A stretch of 64,000 bases of DNA from positions 5,394,001-5,458,000 of the forward strand of contig OX442316.1 in the NCBI GenBank assembly GCA_949358305.1, given 5' to 3'. This DNA is from Strigamia acuminata (taxonomy: Eukaryota; Arthropoda; Chilopoda; Geophilomorpha; Linotaeniidae). The translations under genes and the position numbers were made by a program. Below are positions 1 to 11,977 of the stretch, one piece after another. The notes under the pieces are model-generated. The model was not told the DNA's origin. It did not search any database and worked only from the letters and a program-made list of their open reading frames with translations. Position 1 is the stretch's first letter. The number at the start of each line of letters is the position of its first letter.

Positions 1-414
1 TCGACACCACTCGAGAAGCAGCAGCGCCTTCACCAATAGCGCCTTTACATAATTATTTACTAATTTTTAACTCGAGGCGGCGTCAAATTATTTTAAATGC
101 GATCAAATAACAAAAATAACAAAGAAACTCGCATTAAATCTCTTTTAATCTCTCACCAAAAGTGCAGTAGCCACCTTAGAAGACTCTTACTAACCCAGTT
201 AGCCACTAAATTAACACGAAATGACAATCCGATTTGTACGTTGCAAGTACCTAAGGGTAGACTGAATTATTCGAGTTTTCTTATCTAAAAATAAGAAATG
301 AGGAATGTATTGAGTTAATCGTACGAAACTGGTATACCGTAAATTAAATTTTATGTCACACGTACAATTAAAATTATGCAATAAAACAAATATTAAGCTC
401 CATTCATGTTGTAT
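1..414. other. Intergenic, downstream of NXT1
   Basis: AT-rich sequence 3' of the minus-strand NXT1 gene. A 63-codon plus-strand ORF at 97-288 has no recognisable family and biased composition, so I do not call it. Nothing else seen. Confidence 0.5.
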
Positions 415-1029
415 TTATGCAACTGTCTCTTGAAAGCGAAAACAATCCGTGACGATCTTCCACTTCCCAACATCCTTTTGAACAGTGAGGACAAAACTTT
501 GATGAAACGGAACGGAAGGTTTGTCCTGGAATTTGATCACACCGGCGACAAGCACGAGAATTGTTGGCTGACCATTCACAGCTTCGCCTGTAATTGTAGT
601 TGTAAATTAATATACCGGTAGTTAAATACATTTTTAAACGAACAAAACTCGAACCTAACACTCGTTGTGTGTCTAAACTGCACCATTTTGTTTCACTGAT
701 GGGCAAATTTTTATAAAACGTTGTAATCGGCTCGTTCCCATTCACGCAGTTTCCATTCCACACCAGACGAGCATCGTCCATGTAAAGGTTCGCTAATGTC
801 TACACAACAAAATAAAAAATTCGTATAATCGTGTTTATATTTTCAATTTTTTCTCGTTCTTACATGACGACATTTATCCAAATTATCGAAATAAATTTTG
901 GCAAAATCGTAAGCCGCTCGACAATCTAGATCAAGCTTGTTAACAGTGTCCTAATCAAATAAAGTTATATAAATACATTGCATTCGAACATCGGACATGT
1001 GAACAAACAAGTCTTACCAGATCAGCCAT
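415..1029 (-). CDS. NXT1: NTF2-related export protein (NXT1/p15)
   Basis: Complete 138-aa protein in four exons: 1018-1029, 864-950, 655-799 and 415-587 (minus strand; phases 0, 0, 1). All introns are GT-AG and 63-76 nt long. NXT1/p15 is the NTF2-fold partner of the mRNA export receptor NXF1/TAP; the heterodimer carries mRNPs through nuclear pores. The sequence shows the family landmarks in order: the helix ending in KIYFDNLDKCRH, the motif LVWNGN after LYMDDA, the strand GQPTILVLVAGVIKF, and the C-terminal WKIVTDCFRF followed by QETVA and stop. The ATG at 1029 gives MADL and is followed at once by a splice donor, so the first coding exon is only 12 nt. Length matches the family (about 140 aa). 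Family identity is high confidence; the tiny first exon is the least certain part. Confidence 0.93.
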
Positions 1030-4000
1030 CTTGTTCCACAAAACGATTCCAGATCTTGTTCTCAGGTCACAGTAAAAGCAAGATGGCCGTGGTGGGGGGA
1101 AGTTTAAATTTAAATCGCAAAATGATTATAATAATGATTTTATTAGACAAACAAACCCGAAGTTTTAAGAAAAAATTAAAAAAAAAAATTAAGAATTAAA
1201 AATAAAAATCGAGAGACAAAAGTTGAATTAACAAACACATGTGTTTAAAGAATTAAAAACATGACTTTTCCCATGCTAAATAAACATACATTGCACTTAG
1301 TTATGTCCTCAAATGTATTAAAATTATTACACGAAGTAACTTAATGTTTATCAATTAGTTCCACCAAAATATCCTACCAAAAAAAACAAAAAAAAAAATC
1401 TTTTTATTTTAAAAACAAAAAAATGCAATTTTAAAGTGATTAAATCATTAAATGCAAATTGCAATAGAAAAATGCACTTTCAAAACCTCCAACTCACGCA
1501 TTCGTATTATTAACTCCTTTCCGCTAAGCTTCGTCTTATCATTAAATAAAATTTATTCCAACAAAATTCCTCCCAAAACCCAAACTATTTCAAACTAATG
1601 GGTGAAAAGGTGAAATAACTCCAATTCCACAGGAGCTGCATTGACCTCAAGCCGTCACGTGGAGTTGCAATCCCTCCCTCATTCTTCAAGCGTGCACCAC
1701 CCTTCCCACAGTTCCTTTTCACGTCCCCCACCCCACCCCATCTCCTTTCCATTTCCTTTATTCCCTTTAAACTTGGCAGCAAAAAACCCACGAGAAAAAC
1801 ACCTACCCTCACCCATCCTTCAATTTTTTGTCTCCTAAACTCCGAATTTTCATCTCCCAACTCTCGCACTGATCGATGAGGAGTGATTTTAATGCCACGG
1901 GAGAAATATTTAATAGTACAACTTGTTCGAGGCCCCAGGGAATCTTTTCCACCAGTTGAATACTTGATGACGTAGGGACGTTGTCGACTTGGCTGCCATA
2001 AAGTTGGTTCAGTGATTCCACTCTGGATAGCAGAGGCGAGGAAAGCGTTAGTTTCCAACATGTCAACTCGGTTACAACTGGTTAATCAAACGTGAATAAT
2101 TACAAACGAGGTGTTTGCAGCTCCAATGTGCAGGTAGGTGATGCCATTTTCATTAGCAGAAACACTCCAAGCGCTTGTAATGGCGACTCTACCTTCATAC
2201 TGCATTCTAGCTTCTAGCTACTAAAATATTTGCTTTTTTCTAATAATATTTTTACAACTGCTCGTGTTTTTCTCTTTCTAACTTTAACTCGAATTTCTTT
2301 CGCTGAGAAAACGTGGAAATTAATTCGCAGAGGCTCGATGATTAATCTTATGATTAAAAACTTCCAATTTTCAATGCGTATCACTTCGATGTTGTAGTTA
2401 AGAATGTTTAAATGACAAGTACAATAGTTTCATTCCAAAGTTATTGCGGTTTCTAATATTACGATTATTTATAAATATTTACTGCAATATTTTTGTTTGG
2501 ATGTGAGGAGATTTCGTGTGAAATTTGATCAGGTTTGGTAAATACTGAGGGGTTAGAGAGGAGAGGAATGTGTGGAATGCAGCATTTGTTTTCAAGCGTG
2601 AAGCCGTGAAGGTTGCTGGTGAGCACAAGTGAAAAGAGTGGACCCAAAATTGCAAATATGTGACAAGTAATGCACAAGCCAGTTTAAATAAAATCGATAA
2701 AAATTCCACACCGCCAATAAAATATAATCAGACAAAATTAATTGTCACAAAAGAATTTTTCTTTCGCAACAGTGTTTCGTTTCTATGAGTTAAATCATTC
2801 GTAACAACAACTGTGCACGGCTGGTCGTGTGATCCCATGCCTAAACCCTCATTCGAGGGATTTGGCGCCACATGGTGAGCACTCAAAGTTTGTATTTTTC
2901 AAAATGAATGGTAGCACACTGTCACGCATAATTGCATAGAAGAAAACAATGATTGTGACTAAAGTTATTTCGATTTTATCTTGAGTTGTGGCTGACTGAC
3001 TGTTCACTTATCTTGTGATTGGAATATTTAAATTTTTGACACGAGGTATTTGAAGGAGAAAAATGTATTATATTGTGCTGTCGCATCACATTCTGTGGGT
3101 GTGTCACTGCATCTCCACCCACTGCACTGGGGTGAAGTAGGGTTGGAATAATAGGCCACAAGGCACGTGTAAGAACAATTTACTTGTTGAATGAAGGAGA
3201 ATTTTTGGTCGGAGCACTCCCTCATTTATGTTCGGTACAAAATATCAGGCTGCAACAGAGTTATGTACCCATCCTTAAAAAAAAGTTAGTGGGAGCTTGT
3301 TACAACTACTTGCGTGTGCTAATTGCGTATATACACCCCGACTAAGGGAAAAAAATGTTTAAAATTAAATTATGGCCTTAGAATACTGGACCTAAATATC
3401 AATTTGAACCACAACATCAAAATCACACATTTTACGACTAATCTATTTTTTATTGTGAAATAACCGGGCTGCGGTGAGATAAGTGTCAAATTCCAGGTGT
3501 GCCACTGGGTTGTGACATAGTTTCATGGAGAAAAAAAAATAAACTTGGACATACCATGTCGATTCAAGTTTTGGAAAATAAATAAATATTCTTGAAAAAT
3601 TGAAAATTGAAAATTGAAAATTTTAAATGTTGATTTGAAAATTGTAAATTTAGCTTTGAAAACTGAAAATTTAGCTTTGAAAACTGAAAATTTAGCTTTG
3701 AAAACTGAAAATTTAAGTTTGAAAACTGAAAATTTAGCTTAAAAACTGAAAATTTAACTTTGAAAACTGAAAATTTAGCTTAGAAAACTGAAAATTTAAG
3801 TTTCAAAACTGAAAGTTTGGCTTAAAAACTAAAAATTTAAGTTTCAAAACTGAAAATTTAGCTTAAAAACTGAAAATTTAGCTTAAAAACTGAAAATTTA
3901 GCTTAAAAACTGAAAATTTAGCTTTGAAAACTGAAAGTTCTGACTTGAAAATTTAAAATTTTAAAATGCTGTAACTTATGCAATTTCTCGATTCCTTTTC

Positions 4001-4792
4001 TGTCTTTTTTTGGAATCACAACTTTTACCTCTTTTCCTGCAACGCAATTAAACGTTTAGAAACATCCCCAAAATGTTGGAATATATTGCAAACATTAAAC
4101 AAGATACTCATCACGGTTGAGTCGCCAAAGGGGTCGGGGCTCGTTAGTGGCTGAATCACGACTCGAACATCATAGGTATGCAGCTCCATGACCGGCTCAG
4201 GTATGCACACGCTTACCTCCTTCAACGAATTTCACTCCAACAACCCCAGAAACTTCCCCCTCGCCAACTCCACACGAGCAAATAAATCAAACTCCTGCAG
4301 ATTCCCTCCAAAAACTGCAACTTTTAATTGACATCCATTTCCGTATTTGCAAAATGACGCTTTGTTATGGTGAGGGTGATTGAATCAAGCGTTGGAAATT
4401 GGTGTGGCTTTTTCTCGAGGGGAAACGCCAAATGACACAGGGGGACAGGGCCTTCATTAAGCGGGTGTGCCAGATGGGGCGCACCTGCCGTAATACCTCA
4501 CCGTGAGTATTTAGGACCAACTTTTATTTTCCCAAAAACATCTGCCGTTCAAGCATCTTCCACTTCGCTTTTTCAAGGTTGGCCAACATTCAATGAGCAA
4601 TCTCGGCAGCCATCTTGCATTTTTCAGCCAGCTAAATAAATGTAGTTTCACCCTTTGGAAACCATAATTTTCATTTTTCATCATCCCAAGGTCAAAACAA
4701 TTTTCAAATTATTATTATCTTTTTTTTTCTTCTTCAACAAAATTCAGGATACACTTGAATTTCCCATTCCAGCGTCTCGGAGCAATTTAAAG
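1030..4792. other. Intergenic, between NXT1 and synphilin-like gene
   Basis: Contains poly-A/T tracts near 1150-1200 and 1380-1430 and the minisatellite at 3600-3960. Minus-strand ORFs at 1585-2061 and 4025-4225 have no family resemblance or convincing splice context. The last part (4500-4792) is presumably promoter and 5' UTR of the downstream gene; a pyrimidine-rich stretch ending in CCAG at about 4772 could be a 5' UTR splice acceptor. Confidence 0.5.
3600..3960. repeat. AT-rich minisatellite, about 21-bp unit
   Basis: Tandem array of a unit close to GAAAACTGAAAATTTAGCTT, repeated around 14-16 times with small indels. It grades from simpler GAAAATT repeats at its left edge. Variants such as AAGTTT for AGCTTT occur in patches, as expected from unequal exchange. 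No coding potential. Confidence 0.9.
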
Positions 4793-7700
4793 ATGAACGA
4801 TAACCCCGTGCTCAACGATGCTGAAGAGTATGATTTGGAGAGTTTGGAGAACATTTTGCTAGGTAAGGATAAAGACTAAGCACCGAAATGTTGTTGTGCT
4901 CAATGTCGGAGGTATTTGGAGAAAGAGGGGGATGGGGTCGAAAGGTCGCAATGCAGCTGTGGATGCCAGGTGGCGCCTCTCATCCTCCTGCTTGATAGTG
5001 GCCAGTGTGCTCGCTTCGGATTGCTGGACGGTTGCGTTCAACTCTTCAAAGATTGTAACGAGATTTACGCTTGCTTAGATTGGCCTTTGCGGTGTCGGGC
5101 GAAATTCGACCGGCAGTTGAAAGGAGGCAGTGGAAGAAGACAAAGAGTGAATCGAACTTGCTGCACCAAGAGGGTGAAAAAAGATGAGGTAAGAAAAAGA
5201 ATCTGTTTGGTGCGCTTTGAGAGGGAAATAAATTGTCCACACTCGTTCCTCAGGTGAAGGAAGTGCGGAAAACAAAATTAGAAGCTTCTAAAATCTCGAA
5301 ATCTCTGCTGTCACACCCTTCCGCCATTGGTCAACTGACAACGGAATTGTTACCGGTTTTACCGAGACAAACAGGTCGATCTAGTCGCCAAAATACCCAC
5401 CTACAGACAGCTTCAATTTTTGACACACTGGTTGAACTGGCTCATTCAGCATCCAATCAATCGCCGTACAAACAGGCAAAACAAATTTCATCCTCGAAAA
5501 GAGACAGGATGGTGTGCGAACCCCGGGTGTTGCCTGTTGCTCGTGGTCAAACTCCAGATTGGATAAAAGATGTGTTTGAAATAGTGAAGAAAGGAGAAAC
5601 GGAAAAATTGGTTGGTCTCGATCGTTTAAACAGTGTTTTCATCGATAACCAACAATTTTATCTTTCAACAGTTGCTCACGCTTAAGAATATGGAAGCCAT
5701 TTTAATCCGAAACTTATCCGATCAACATGGAAACAACTTGTTCCACGTCTGTGCTTGGAATGGTCAAGTCGAATGCATCAAACTTCTTCTGCAGCGAGGC
5801 CAAGAATGCAAAGAAGCGCTGTATGATGAAAACAAGCAAGGTTTTACACCGATTGTGCTAAGCATTAAGGTAATTCATCACGTTTTTAACGTGCAAATAT
5901 TTTTAGTTACTTATTTTTTTTTTACATCTTTCTTGAACAGAAAGGTCATTTGGAATTTCTCAAGTTTCTTATTGAATACTCAGACATGAGAGATCGTCTT
6001 TTGTCGGACAACTCCAGGCCGCTTATTCATTGGGCCGCCAAATACGGTCAGGTAGGATCATCAATTACTTTAAGCTGTTTGCAAATTGTAAAGGTGAGCA
6101 AGGCCAGGTTGGGATCAGAGGTTAGGCTTCGTGCATTTTTTTTCCTCCATCCCCCACCCCTCATCATATAAGCAGGGTTCATTTAACAAGAGTGAATGGT
6201 GCCTGCATTCCTTAGCCGTCATTGAGTGATTTGTGACGAAACCCAGGATTCTTGGAGGAGGAAAAAGTGGGGATGGAATGAGCTCAATAGAACGATTGGT
6301 ATGCAGAATACTGTATGGCAACAATTCTTTTGTGCAGGCTGGATGATTACCAGTTGGGTTTGATGCTTGCAATTTGCCTGGAATCCACCCAAAACTTTTT
6401 AAAGAATTGAAATGTGATAGCAAAGTTCAAGTTTTGTGAAATTGCATCAAATTGGGTTTTTTTTTTTTCCTGTGTAATTTTTCTTGGATAGAATGTTTAA
6501 ATTAGGTAGACTACCTTGAAATTATTCAATCTAATGATCTTGCTTGCCTTCAAAGAAAATACAATTTGGAATACCAATCTCGATTTATGTTATTTATCAG
6601 TTTTTAATGTAAGTATTAAATATCTACCGTGTTTCAGGATGCCATTTTAAAGTGCTTAATCATCTACATGCAAAACTATGAAATAAATTTGAACATCAGT
6701 GATGGAGATGGGAACACTGCTCTTCATGTTGCCAGTAAATTTGGTCATATTGCTTGCATTAAGGTATGCATCAGTTTTAGAACAAAGCTTACCGTATTAC
6801 CTCACATTAAGCCACATGCCGGTGTAGTTCGAGTTTTACCGGCATGCCGATAAACCTCGTTTTTAACAGAATGCGAGTGTAAGTGAGAACGAATTTTTCT
6901 AAATAAGAATTCAGCCAAAACAAGCATAAAACCCTTTTTAGATCTCAAAAATGTAAGAAATTGCCTTAAATTTCTATAAATTTACCCAGATTTTAGTAAT
7001 AATCTGAAGAAAATTAGGAAAACTTAAATTTTAGGCCCAAAAACCAACATAATTATTCATCCGGGTTCTTTAAAATAAAAAAAAAAGCAAAAAACCCGCT
7101 TTTTCACTATGCCGCATAATGTGAGGTAATACAATAAATTGATTAACATTTTCACTTACAATTGTGCAATTCAAAAGGTGTTAGTTGAAAACGAAGGAGA
7201 TCTAACAGCTCAGAATCATCTCGGTCATAAGCCCGCCGATGCTGCTAGAGCATTTGGACATACGGCTTGCTTTGAATATTTGACGGCATTAGAAACCAGT
7301 CTACTGCTAGCGTACGAAGTGTCATCATTGGAAGAAGAATTGCACAAGTAAACAGTCTTGTTTTTAAAACATTTCAGAAAATTTACTAGTTTTTTAAAAT
7401 CTAAATTACAGTGTTAGAATGGAAACTTTCGAATTAAAAAAACATTACAAGGATGTCCTCAGTTGTGCCAGAAAATCCCTTAAAGAGAAAGAGGAACTAG
7501 GAACTGAACTAAATTTACTAAGGACTCACATAAACCAGCTCAATGAATACCTAGTATCAGAAGTTCAAGTGCTTAAACAAGGATCGAGATTCGATGACGC
7601 AGGAAAGAGCTCACCCAAAAACGAAGATAAACGGTGTGTAATTCATAAATTACCAAAGTACAAACTCTTACACGTTACATCTTGCTCTTTTTTTAGAAGT

Positions 7701-9824
7701 TTATTGGAGAACTTGATTGACCAATACGATAATATACAATGTCAGTTACAAGAAAGTCATAACCGCTGTTGTTCAAAATCAGCACTTGCCGAAAGAGAAG
7801 CGAAGATTTTAGCAGCCGATGAAAAATGGAGGAAGATTAAGTCGCGAATGGGCCATTCTGTAAATCCTTGCAGAAAACCAATAGCAATTTTAAAGTAAAT
7901 TTTTGTATGAATATTCAAATATCCACAGACTAATTTTTATTATTTCAACAGTGAGACACTTGGCCAAGTATACTGCCGCAGTTCGAACGTTAGTTTTGAA
8001 GAATTAGGACATTTCTCTGCTTCGGAATCATCACTAACTAGCCTAGGCTCGGCAGACATGTGCGAGAAGCTAGTTCCTAATAAACCAACGGATAAAAGCC
8101 CTACTAAAGCGAGAGTGTGCCATTTCCAAAAACGACGTGCAGAACAAATGGGGGAATTAAAGAGCGTTTCTAGTGTAACGACAATTCCCGGACCGGCAAT
8201 GCCATCATCGCGCGAGTCGCCGTTTTTAGTGAAACTTCTCGGTGAATTGACTGTAAATAATCTCGGGCCACCGCTGTCAACGTTTGCTGATCCGGATGAC
8301 GTAACGTGTACAGTTCTAGAAGTAATAGAATCTTTAAATTCTAATAATCAGGTACCAATAAAGAGTGAAAACTACACTAAGTGTGAGAAACAAGTAAAGG
8401 ATGATCCAAGAAAGAAAGACGGTAAACAAGGTGAGGTTGAATCTAGACAGGAATGTTCTGCAATGTCTAAGACATCAGAGAGTTCTGGTTTAAAAAACTT
8501 TGACACATTTAGTGAAGAATTGTCCGCAACTAAAACAGAGCCACAGCACATGCTTTTATCTTCACAGCCAGACTTAATCAAAGAAACTAAAGATGTGCGA
8601 GCCTGGGAGTCGACATCGAAACTTTCTGGGGCAAAAAGGAATGGCATTTGCAACTGGATTTCAGAAGACTTTCAGACGGATTTACTCAGAAATGACGTGC
8701 CGCCAGTTCCACACCCACGAATAAATAGGTGTTCTGATGGGTTTCCATACACACCGAAGCAGCGCAGGGGATTTCTTCACAAGTTTGCAATCAGATGGCC
8801 TTCGAAGAGGAAAGAGCCCAAACCACATACTGACAATAATGAAATAACTCCTGAAGAATTTAAAGAAACATATCTAGCTAGAAATATAAATGATAACATG
8901 ACGTCAGCAGATACCATTAGCATTGCAACGACGAAGGATGGAAGCGTAAAATCATCTAATAAAGACTACACGGAGTCTGAAAGAGATAAAGTTTACGAAA
9001 TAGTAAAAGCTGAGAATGCAAAAACAGACAGTCAGAATAATGACAGGATGCAAAAATTTGATGGGAGTACGAGCGGCGGAGAGACATCCATCATTACGCT
9101 TTCAGATTTAGCTGAATCTCAAAGTTGCTCAGCCATTTTTCAATTGCCGCTAACGTCAAAGAACAACTCAAACACCACGATTAATGTTAATCTCACTTCA
9201 CCATCCAGTTCAAAAACAAAAAACATCACGAGACTAGACTTTGCTGCTCTTCGAGCCGGTGGATTTCCTTTGTGGAAAACAGTGACGGGTTCAGTCGACC
9301 TTTTACCAGATTCGTCTACTGTCAGTAGGATGTCCCCTGCACCGAGTGAAGTATCCAAGACAGAAAGTGCACTATTTCCTCCGCCGAGTGACTTATCTCA
9401 CACGGAAAGTATTCGGCATTCTCATCAACTAGGACGAATTGAAGAAAATGCAAACCGAGATGCTATCAAAATAGCATTGAAAGTACGGCAAAAACAAGAA
9501 ATTTCTGTTAAACAAGAAATTGTGCAGGTAACCATTATTGACATTCTGACTAATTTATACGTAAATGATATTGATATAACTATATCTTAAGCCTGCAGGA
9601 ACACAACCAAGTGTAAATGGGATTAGGAAAAAAAACATTGAAGCTAAACCATGGTAACAAAATCTTATTTATATGAAAATTGTAAAATCTTATTATTTAT
9701 TTTTCACAGGTATGATTTGTCAGATGATGAAGACATGCTCACGCCGGAGAGGTTACAAAATAAAGGATTAAAACTACGCAGTAGTTCAGAAGAAGAGGAA
9801 CAAACTGCTGTAAAATCTATGTAA
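4793..9824 (+). CDS. SNCAIP: Synphilin-1-like ankyrin/coiled-coil protein
   Basis: Twelve coding exons: 4793-4862, 5052-5188, 5254-5634, 5672-5869, 5941-6051, 6638-6763, 7178-7347, 7412-7633, 7697-7894, 7952-9527, 9592-9653, 9710-9824; in-frame length 1121 aa. The match to vertebrate synphilin-1 (alpha-synuclein-interacting protein) is by domain order: an acidic N-terminal EEYDLESLENIL motif, a helix WIKDVFEIVKKGE just before the repeats, then ankyrin-type repeats at about residues 205-385 (HGNNLFHVCAWNGQVECIKL, GDGNTALHVASKFGHIACIK, LGHKPADAARAFGHTACFEY), a coiled coil at about 385-530, and a long Ser/Thr-rich tail with a conserved-looking end, KPWYDLSDDEDMLTPER. In vertebrates it is a cytosolic scaffold linked to ubiquitination and inclusion bodies; function here is inferred. 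Exon 2 (acceptor at 5051) was chosen because only it keeps phase; exon 11 likewise. Intron 3 is only 37 nt. Confidence 0.88.
6794..7132. mobile_element. MITE with 16-bp perfect terminal inverted repeats
   Basis: The ends read GTATTACCTCACATTA and its exact reverse complement TAATGTGAGGTAATAC, 339 bp apart, inside intron 6 of the synphilin-like gene. No transposase ORF inside. Similarity continues weakly inward (CCACAT versus the complement GCGGCAT). Left flank is TTACC and right flank AATAA, so the target-site duplication is unclear. Fragments resembling its end (GGTAATACAATA) also occur near 24785 and 59591. Confidence 0.75.
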
Positions 9825-9845
9825 AAATGAAACTGACCCAGGTTC

Positions 9846-9851
9846 AATAAA
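9846..9851 (+). terminator. Polyadenylation signal of synphilin-like gene
   Basis: AATAAA 22 nt after the TAA stop codon at 9822-9824. Position and sequence fit a canonical cleavage signal; the 3' UTR would be very short unless downstream signals are used. Confidence 0.55.
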
Positions 9852-11326
9852 ATGTGGGGACTGAAACTTAAGACTTTATATACAATCAATATAGTATTCA
9901 TTGTCTGACTTTTGTCGGTTTTTTTGTAGTTGTAATATATGCATAACATTATACATTACACAATGTTTTTTCTTACTGTAAAAATTTAGACTTGTGTACA
10001 AACTGCAGGCATACGGTAGTTTAAAAGAATTACCTGGAAATGATTCAATTAGTTCTATCAAATGTATATTACATATAACAAAACTATATACAATATAGTA
10101 AAGTAATAACAAATATACTTTTTACTTTTATATACCAATTTTTAAATAAAAAATCCAAATGTCTTCAAACAATTGTTTTGTGAAATTCAATTGATTTTCA
10201 TGTTTTCAGTATTCTGAGTGTATTCTCAAAGTTTTAAATCGAAAAAATAATAATGCAGGTTCCATTGTTTTGTTTAATTTTATCATGTATTATAATTGTA
10301 ATTGTATTTTTTTTAAAAAAAAGTTTTAACATTATTTTAGCATCAACACCATTTTTGGGTCATTTATTTGTATTATAGAATTGCATTACTGAATTAAATA
10401 TTTTTTTAAACCGTTAAGTGTTTGTTCCAGCACTAAATAAATTGCACAACTGGGACATCTCTTATACCACATGAATGACCAAACCCATATCATGTCCACT
10501 GAATGTCATCTCTCAACTGTCAACTGATATCCACACACAAAAATTCTAAAATTCCAAAATTTAAATTTCGCATCTGTAAATTTTTGTTCTTTTTAAATCA
10601 GGGCCAGAAATGGCTAAAAATGGCCATTTTTGACAAAAAAAAGCGATTATTTTTTGGTTTGAATGCACGAAAACTAAAATCAGTCTTCTTCTTGCGACTT
10701 TTCAGCTAGTCGGTTGGTGAATTTGGTGCGTCTTCTAAGTTTTGGTGCCCCGGCCCTGCTTTAAACCAAAGTAAAATAAAATAAAATAAAAAATAAAAAT
10801 AAAAAAATGAATTTCCGAACAACAAAAATTTATTCAAAATAAATTTTACAGCAGTTGGCATCTGAAAATATTAAACAAAAAAAACAATATATTTAAATTC
10901 GTGGCATTTCAAGTGCAATAAAATATTGAAAACAATGCAAAGCAGGAGTGGAACAAAAAGAATAAAAAAAAAACCAAATTCTAAATGTAAGAAAACTAAG
11001 AAATTAAAGCTAGATGCATACAAACAGAAACAACACTAAAAGCCGCAGTAACAAGCCCCAGGTTCTCCATTTTTAAATACTGATATTAAATACTGATACC
11101 CACAATACCATATCTAGCCATTTTCTAAAATCACATCTCCCCCGCCCTCCCCAATGTTTTGTAGAGCCCCAAAAAGGTCAGATAAAACTAAACTTCATCT
11201 GAATTAATAGGGTATTAGTTGTTTTTTGAGTGAAATTTATATTTCAAAGCACATTCAAAGCAGAAATGGTAAAAAAAAATTATACATACCACACAGAAAC
11301 TTCAATTTTTTCCATGAAAACTTCAC
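9852..11326. other. Convergent intergenic region
   Basis: Lies between the 3' ends of the plus-strand synphilin-like gene and the minus-strand TMEM258. AT-rich with poly-A runs. It holds the hAT-like MITE at 10599-10758. No gene seen. Confidence 0.55.
10599..10758. mobile_element. hAT-like MITE
   Basis: A 160-bp element with short ends CAGGGCC and GGCCCTG, typical of hAT transposons. It is flanked by 8-bp near-duplicates TTTTAAAT (10591-10598) and CTTTAAAC (10759-10766), 6 of 8 identical, as expected for an old hAT insertion. No coding capacity. A perfect 16-bp palindrome AAAAATGGCCATTTTT lies inside at 10616-10631. Confidence 0.7.
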
Positions 11327-11754
11327 TTATATATAAATTCCAACCCATAGCAAGAGAAATACGATTCCGAAGCCCATAAAGACCGATGCAACTAAGGAAA
11401 CAATCAACTCTTTGAATATGTCGCGGGTAAATTTAGTTGATGTCACTTCGTAACTAAAAATAAAGATAAAATTAATATTTGCAAGTGCTCGATCGATTTG
11501 GATGCGAGAAATTATAAACGGCATGCGTTTAAATCTTAAATGTACGTCGTTTGTTGGTAAATCATTTGTAATCTTACACGAAAAACCAGGCGGTGAAAAA
11601 TATCCCAATTGCGAGTAAAACGATGGACAAATGAGGAAACACTGCTGGGTTCACCGGACTGATGTAACGACTCATCAAATCGAGAGACGTCTAAATAAAA
11701 AGACGATTAAATATCAGAAACACTTAAAATAACATTTAATGTGATAATTACCAT
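11327..11754 (-). CDS. TMEM258: TMEM258, oligosaccharyltransferase subunit
   Basis: Complete 80-aa protein, exons 11752-11754, 11578-11690 and 11327-11453 (minus). It is close to human TMEM258 (79 aa) throughout: [16 protein letters not shown], then a first hydrophobic segment ([20 protein letters not shown]), the loop [13 protein letters not shown] and a second membrane segment ending [10 protein letters not shown]. In the family it is a two-pass ER membrane subunit of the oligosaccharyltransferase complex for N-glycosylation. The most upstream start puts only ATG in exon 1 (ATG followed directly by GTAATT), adding MTSLDL before the conserved MSRY. The internal ATG at MSRY is an alternative start. 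Identity is very secure; the exact start is less so. Confidence 0.95.
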
Positions 11755-11977
11755 TTTTATCACCGCTTGCTTTTGGGAAATCAAAGAAATGCGGCGTGAA
11801 AAAGTCGAGAGAAGTCGAGAGAAAACTACATAAACAGCGTGGCAATATCTAGTTGTGACGAGCGCTATAGATGACGCACTCTGGTGAGAAAACCCGAAAG
11901 TATAAAAATCGATTCTGCGTATTCGATATCTTTTATTTTCCATGTGAATTTAAAGTGTAGAAATTATCGATTTACAT

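Noticed and set aside
1585-2066. Two overlapping minus-strand ORFs of 158 and 85 codons
   Set aside because: No recognisable motif, no signal or membrane segment, two competing frames of equal quality, and no splice partners that extend either one.
3600-3960. CRISPR-like repeat array
   Set aside because: Units are contiguous with no unique spacers, in a eukaryotic genome; it is a minisatellite.
4896-5257. Two plus-strand ORFs extending synphilin exon 2 upstream
   Set aside because: They would join exon 1 in the wrong phase or with a stop; only the acceptor at 5051 preserves the frame.
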